10,401 nucleotides of DNA from Methanomicrobiales archaeon (lineage in GTDB: Archaea; Halobacteriota; Methanomicrobia; Methanomicrobiales; Methanoculleaceae), in NCBI GenBank assembly GCA_012797575.1, contig JAAZOW010000192.1, forward strand, positions 1 through 10,401, in the 5' to 3' direction. Below, piece after piece: positions 7,468 through 10,401 of the stretch. The notes under the pieces were generated by a model. The model worked only from the letters and a program-made list of their open reading frames with translations. It made no database searches and was not told the origin of the DNA. The translations under genes were made by a program, and so were the position numbers. Positions within the stretch are counted from its first letter, which is position 1, and every line of letters starts with the position of its first letter.

Positions 7468-7488
7468 GGGGGGCTTATCTACCCCATA

Positions 7489-7502
7489 CCGATATAAATA
7501 CC
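7489..7502. promoter_or_regulatory. TATA-box element in the divergent intergenic region
   Basis: CCGATATAAATACC is the strongest AT-rich element in the gap between the two divergent genes. On the minus strand it reads TATTTATATCGG; its centre is about 27 bases from the ATG at 7467, the usual archaeal TATA-to-start distance, so that mRNA would be leaderless. On the plus strand it reads ATATAAAT and could start transcription near 7520, giving a leader of about 75-80 bases for the DraG-like gene. No transcription data support this. Confidence 0.55.
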
Positions 7503-7598
7503 TTGGGTGCATCCCGACGGCTCAGCGTGCGGTGGGGATCGCGTGCATGAACAAGAGATCGCAAACCCTCTTCGGGAGGAGCAGCCCGAGTACTAGGT

Positions 7599-8555
7599 AT
7601 GGACGCGACCGACCGATACCGGGGCTGCCTCCTCGGGCTTGCTACCGGTGATGCCCTCGGGGCCACGCTCGAGTTCCGGGCGCCCGGGACGTTTGAGCCC
7701 ATCACCGGGATCTGCGGCGGCGGGCCTCACCGCCTCAAGCCCGGCGAGTGGACTGATGATACGTCACTTGCACTCTGTCTTGCCGAGAGCCTCATCGAGA
7801 GGAGGGGGTTTGACCCCATCGACCAGCTGGAGCGCTACTGTCGCTGGCATTTGGAGGGCTACCTCTCCTGCACGGGGACCTGCTTTGATATCGGGGTGAC
7901 GACGCGAAAGGCGCTCCAGCGCTTCATGCGCTCCCGGGAACCCTTTCCTGGCCTGACGGACGAGAGATCAGCCGGCAACGGGTCACTGATGCGCCTTGCG
8001 CCGGTGCCCATGTTCTATGCGGTCGATCCGATCCGGGCCATCGAACTCTCTGGAGAGAGCTCCCGGACCACGCACGGGCTGCTGGTGACCATCGACGCCT
8101 GCAGGTACTTTGGAGGGCTCATCCTCGGCGCTCTCCTCGGTGTGCCAAAGGAAACCCTGCTCTCGGCGAGGTACGCGCCGATCCCGGGATACTGGGAAGA
8201 AAATTTGCTCGCAGGTGATATCGACAGGGTTGCAGCGGGGTCGTACCGGGAGAGGGAGCCGCCGGAGATCCGGGGACGCGGGTATGTCGCGGCCTCGCTT
8301 GAAGCGGCGCTCTGGGCGTTTCATAGGAGCGACACGTTCGAAGAGGGGTGCCTGATGGCGGTGAACCTCGGTGAAGATGCCGATACCACCGGGGCGATAT
8401 ACGGGCAGCTCGCCGGAGCGTACTATGGGGTGGCGGGGATCCCGGGGGCGTGGCTTGCGTGTCTTGCGGAGAGGGAGATGATCGAGTCCTATGCCGATGG
8501 GCTGAGGGAGTGCGGCGCCACCCATGCGGTGGGGGCCGGGGAGCAGCAAGAGTAG
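7599..8555 (+). CDS. ADP-ribosylglycohydrolase family protein (DraG/ARH-like)
   Basis: This 318-residue protein belongs to the ADP-ribosylglycohydrolase superfamily, cytosolic enzymes that remove ADP-ribose from proteins or small molecules using a two-metal (Mg/Mn) centre. The full set of family motifs is visible: GCLLGLATGDALGATLEF (residues 9-26), the metal-binding WTDDTSLAL (51-59), SAGNGSLMRLAP (124-135), and the C-terminal metal motif NLGEDADTTGAIYGQLAGA (256-274) with Asp260 and Asp262. Length is normal for the family. The ATG at 7599 is the first start codon after an in-frame stop at 7548-7550. Only a weak AGGT touches it and GGGAGGA at 7574-7580 is too distant, so translation may be inefficient or use another signal. 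No nitrogenase genes or DraT are nearby, so the nitrogenase-regulator role of classical DraG cannot be assumed. The substrate is unknown. Confidence 0.9.
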   Translation: MDATDRYRGCLLGLATGDALGATLEFRAPGTFEPITGICGGGPHRLKPGEWTDDTSLALCLAESLIERRGFDPIDQLERYCRWHLEGYLSCTGTCFDIGVTTRKALQRFMRSREPFPGLTDERSAGNGSLMRLAPVPMFYAVDPIRAIELSGESSRTTHGLLVTIDACRYFGGLILGALLGVPKETLLSARYAPIPGYWEENLLAGDIDRVAAGSYREREPPEIRGRGYVAASLEAALWAFHRSDTFEEGCLMAVNLGEDADTTGAIYGQLAGAYYGVAGIPGAWLACLAEREMIESYADGLRECGATHAVGAGEQQE

Positions 8556-8633
8556 TCCGGTGGTCCCCCCCCGCAATGTTAATGTCGGTACAGGACACAA
8601 TCACGCCTCACCAGCAGATCGGGAGGTTTTTTG
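8556..8633 (+). promoter_or_regulatory. Leader of the first HEAT gene with a strong ribosome site
   Basis: This 78-base gap contains a run of eight C (8565-8572), a modest AT-rich patch around 8575-8585, and the ribosome site GGGAGGT at 8621-8627. The ribosome site is six bases from GTG (8634) and only three from the in-frame TTG at 8631, which favours the GTG start. No clear TATA box was seen, so the gene may be read from the DraG-like gene's promoter. Confidence 0.5.
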
Positions 8634-8903
8634 GTGCAAAAGAGAGACATCGACACCCTGCGAAGGGCACGCAACATCGAAGGACTGATCCGGGCACTCG
8701 CCGATCCGGAGGCGAACACGCGCCTGACCGCGGCTGAAGCCCTCGGCTCCGTCGGCGATGAACGGGCGGTGGATCCGCTGGAACGACTGAAGTTCTCAGA
8801 TACCGATGTGGCCGTCAGGCGTGCCGCATCGCTTGCGCACATCCAGGTGGTGGCACGGCTCGCAGCGAAGAGAAGCGTCGAGGATATGCGCCGTGAGACG
8901 TAG
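8634..8903 (+). CDS. Small HEAT-repeat protein (copy 1)
   Basis: This 89-residue protein starts with GTG and is made almost entirely of two HEAT-like helical repeats of the PBS-lyase type. The repeats are at about residues 14-43 (NIEGLIRALADPEANTRLTA, then AEALGSVGD) and 45-73 (AVDPLERLKFSDTDVAVRRA, then ASLAHIQV). Such repeats form alpha-solenoid surfaces for protein binding; no catalytic motif is present. It is charged, soluble and has no signal peptide. The neighbouring downstream gene encodes a close paralogue with the same DIDT(L/M)R opening. It lies 78 bases after the DraG-like gene on the same strand and may be co-transcribed with it. Partner and role are unknown. Confidence 0.8.
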   Translation: MQKRDIDTLRRARNIEGLIRALADPEANTRLTAAEALGSVGDERAVDPLERLKFSDTDVAVRRAASLAHIQVVARLAAKRSVEDMRRET

Positions 8904-8941
8904 CCGGGCAGGGCAACCTGATTCCATGCCGATCCATCACC

Positions 8942-8953
8942 GAAAAAACATAT
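8942..8953 (+). promoter_or_regulatory. Candidate TATA/BRE element ahead of HEAT copy 2
   Basis: AAAAAACATATG stands out as A/T-rich in the 82-base gap between the two HEAT genes. As a BRE plus TATA box it would place transcription start near 8975, just before the ribosome site AGGAAG (8975-8980) and the ATG at 8986. This would allow the second copy to be expressed separately from the first. The match to the TATA consensus is imperfect. Confidence 0.35.
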
Positions 8954-8985
8954 GCCGCCGGACCTGAACGCGGCAGGAAGTTCCC

Positions 8986-9231
8986 ATGACGATACTGGAT
9001 GATATCGATACCATGCGGAGCAACCGGGACGTCGATGGGCTGATCCGGGCGCTCGAGGATGAGGACGAGTTTGTCAGAGCGCAGGCGGCCATCTCCCTCG
9101 GGGCTCTTGCCGACCCGAAGGCGGAAGAGCCGCTCGACCGCATGCGAAACGATGACCCGGGCCCGTCTGCCCGGGAAGCGGCCGCAACGGCGTACCGGTG
9201 GGTGGTCGGCCGCAGCGAAAAAGAGCGGTGA
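8986..9231 (+). CDS. Small HEAT-repeat protein (copy 2)
   Basis: This 81-residue protein has the same architecture as the gene just upstream: DDIDTMRSNRDVDGLIRALE, then a first HEAT-like repeat (VRAQAAISLGALADPKAEEP) and a second, less regular one (SAREAAATAYRWVVGR). A gapless hand alignment from the DIDT motif gives roughly 31 identical positions out of about 71, so the pair arose by duplication. It has AGGAAG five bases before the ATG. It ends in a charged tail (SEKER) and is shorter than copy 1 at the C-terminus. It has no membrane segment and no catalytic motif. A role as a protein-protein adaptor is inferred from the fold only. It is convergent with the P-type ATPase gene, 42 bases away. 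Confidence 0.8.
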   Translation: MTILDDIDTMRSNRDVDGLIRALEDEDEFVRAQAAISLGALADPKAEEPLDRMRNDDPGPSAREAAATAYRWVVGRSEKER

Positions 9232-9243
9232 GCCTGAGCCAGT

Positions 9244-9265
9244 CCCGGGAGCGTTCCTGCCCGGG
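9244..9265. terminator. Weak GC hairpin in the convergent gap
   Basis: Two CCCGGG hexamers (9244-9249 and 9260-9265) can pair as a 6-bp stem around a ten-base loop, between the stop of HEAT copy 2 and the stop of the ATPase gene. There is no T-run. CCCGGG is frequent in this GC-rich sequence, so this may be chance. Confidence 0.25.
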
Positions 9266-9273
9266 CCTTCTCA

Positions 9274-10401
9274 TCATACGCTCGCCCCGGGCCCGGGGGT
9301 GTTCACTCCTCCCCGGCTCTGGAGGATCTTGTAGATCTCACCTGCAAGGAGGATCGGGAGCCCGAGGAGGAGGAGCAGCCCCCAATCAGCGAGGGTCAGG
9401 GGCGCGGTCCCGAGGAAGGTCTGGAAGGCTGGGACGTAGACCACCAGCATCTGGAGGATGAGGCTCCCGAAGATCGCATAGATCAGAGTTGGGTTTGAGA
9501 AGAACCCGATCCGGTGGAGCGGGAACCGAAACGACCTGAAGTTCAGGACGTTGTAGAGTTCAAATATGACCAACCCGGAGAACGCCATCGTCCGCGCCCG
9601 GTCGAGGTCGATCTCGTAGAGCCCCAGGAAGATGTAGAGGGTCAGCAGCCCGAGCCATATACCGATGAGCAGGATGACCAGGGACGCTCGGTGTGTGAGG
9701 ATCGGTTCGGCCGGGTCTCGTGGTCGTTGGCGCATGATATCCTGTTCGGCGGGCTCCAGGCCGAGCGCAAGAGCGGTCAGGCCGTCGGTGATCAGGTTGA
9801 TCCAGAGGATCTGGACCGGGATGAGGATCAGCGGTAGCCCGAGGAGGAGCGCACCGACGATCGCGACGATCTCCCCGACATTTGAGGAGAGGAGGTAGCG
9901 GGTGAACCGGGAGATATTGTCGTACTCCCGCCGTCCCTCCTCGACGCCGGCGACGATGCTTGCGAAGTTATCGTCCACGAGGATCATGTCGCTTGACTCC
10001 TTCGCGACGTCCGTCCCCTTGATCCCCATAGCGATCCCGATACTCGCCTTCTTCAGCGCCGGGGCGTCGTTGACACCATCGCCGGTCATCGCGATGACCG
10101 CCCGCTCCCGGGAGAGGACGTCGATCACCCGAAGTTTGTGCGCGGCCGTGACCCGGGAGAGGACCTTCGTCACCCGGAGCTGCTCTTCGAGTTCGTCGTC
10201 GGTCAGGGCCTCGAGGTCAGCCCCGGTGAGCGCTCCTTCGCCCGGGAACCCAAGATCTCGGGCGATAGCGGAAGCGGTCAGGGGGCTGTCTCCGGTGATC
10301 ATGATGACGTCGATCCCGGCGCTCCTGCAGAGCCGGATCGCCTCAGCCGCTTCCGGGCGCGGGGGGTCGAGTATCCCGGCAAACCCGAGGAAGATCAGAT
10401 C
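9274..10401 (-). CDS. P-type cation-transporting ATPase (P2A, Ca2+-type), N-terminus outside the window
   Basis: The visible 375 residues are the C-terminal part of a P-type ATPase pump; the frame is open to the right edge, so the actuator domain, TM1-4 and the DKTGT phosphorylation loop lie outside. Seen in order are FAGILDPPRPEA, the hinge motif MITGDSPLTA (from 10302), the lysine of AAHKLRVI, and the P-domain motif TGDGVNDAPALKKAS (from about 10086). SDMILVDDNF then precedes six hydrophobic segments. TM6 reads ILWINLITDGLTALALGLEP, with Asn and Asp four residues apart as in the calcium-binding TM6 of SERCA/PMR1-type pumps; this supports a Ca2+ or Mn2+ type over a heavy-metal P1B pump. TM4, needed to settle ion specificity, is not visible. 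The tail VNTPGPGASV is short and has no regulatory domain. It is convergent with the HEAT genes. Confidence 0.93.
   Translation of the reverse strand, partial: DLIFLGFAGILDPPRPEAAEAIRLCRSAGIDVIMITGDSPLTASAIARDLGFPGEGALTGADLEALTDDELEEQLRVTKVLSRVTAAHKLRVIDVLSRERAVIAMTGDGVNDAPALKKASIGIAMGIKGTDVAKESSDMILVDDNFASIVAGVEEGRREYDNISRFTRYLLSSNVGEIVAIVGALLLGLPLILIPVQILWINLITDGLTALALGLEPAEQDIMRQRPRDPAEPILTHRASLVILLIGIWLGLLTLYIFLGLYEIDLDRARTMAFSGLVIFELYNVLNFRSFRFPLHRIGFFSNPTLIYAIFGSLILQMLVVYVPAFQTFLGTAPLTLADWGLLLLLGLPILLAGEIYKILQSRGGVNTPGPGASV
9285..9298. repeat. 14-bp perfect GC palindrome
   Basis: CCCCGGGCCCGGGG is its own reverse complement and lies in the last codons of the ATPase gene (encoding part of the TPGPGAS tail). 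With the two CCCGGG copies at 9244 and 9260 it makes four CCCGGG sites within 54 bases. It may add structure to the 3' end of the ATPase mRNA or may simply reflect base composition. Confidence 0.4.

Noticed and set aside
8631..8633. TTG at 8631 as the start of HEAT copy 1
   Set aside because: It is only three bases from the ribosome site GGGAGGT; the GTG at 8634 has a better distance of six bases.
1..10401. GATC at both window ends as a sign of a restriction-cloned fragment or a mobile-element boundary
   Set aside because: GATC is very common in this sequence, genes run off both ends, and no other boundary signal such as a direct repeat or tRNA is present.

Overview
The window looks like chromosomal DNA of a GC-rich methanogenic archaeon, most likely of the order Methanomicrobiales (Methanoculleus-like). 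This is an inference. It rests on the archaeal-type anaerobic ribonucleotide reductase carrying two inteins, a DUF1786 (COG4012) protein, archaeal TATA-box promoters including one that implies a leaderless mRNA, and Shine-Dalgarno sites of the GAGGT/GGAGGT type. No rRNA, tRNA, CRISPR array or transposase was seen.

Layout. (1) Bases 2-4831, + strand: a 5'-truncated nrdD (class III anaerobic ribonucleotide reductase) interrupted by two in-frame inteins, at 431-1867 and 2555-3928. Splicing would give a continuous NrdD with the junctions PF-CQDW and CYQ-CCAY. The first intein has intact LAGLIDADG endonuclease motifs. The second has lost both catalytic acidic residues. The spliced reductase ends just where the family's cysteine-rich zinc domain and glycyl-radical loop should begin, so the radical glycine is not encoded here. 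(2) Bases 4966-5997, +: a DUF1786 protein with an actin-like ATPase N-terminal motif. (3) Bases 6007-7467, -: a membrane-anchored, presumably surface-exposed protein of unknown function, convergent with the DUF1786 gene. A 10-bp perfect hairpin covers both stop codons. (4) Bases 7599-8555, +: an ADP-ribosylglycohydrolase (DraG/ARH family), divergent from gene 3 across a TATA element that could serve both directions. (5) Bases 8634-8903 and 8986-9231, +: two very small HEAT-repeat proteins that are tandem paralogues. (6) Bases 9274-10401, -: the C-terminal part of a P-type (P2A-like, Ca2+-type) cation ATPase that runs off the right edge.

The genes do not form one obvious pathway. The nrdD-DUF1786 pair is co-oriented with a gap of 134 bp, and the DraG-HEAT-HEAT run is co-oriented with gaps of about 80 bp. 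The most interesting points are the missing radical domain of NrdD, the contrast between an apparently active and a decayed homing endonuclease in one gene, the non-canonical Gly-Asn end of the second intein, and the compact hairpin shared by two convergent genes.
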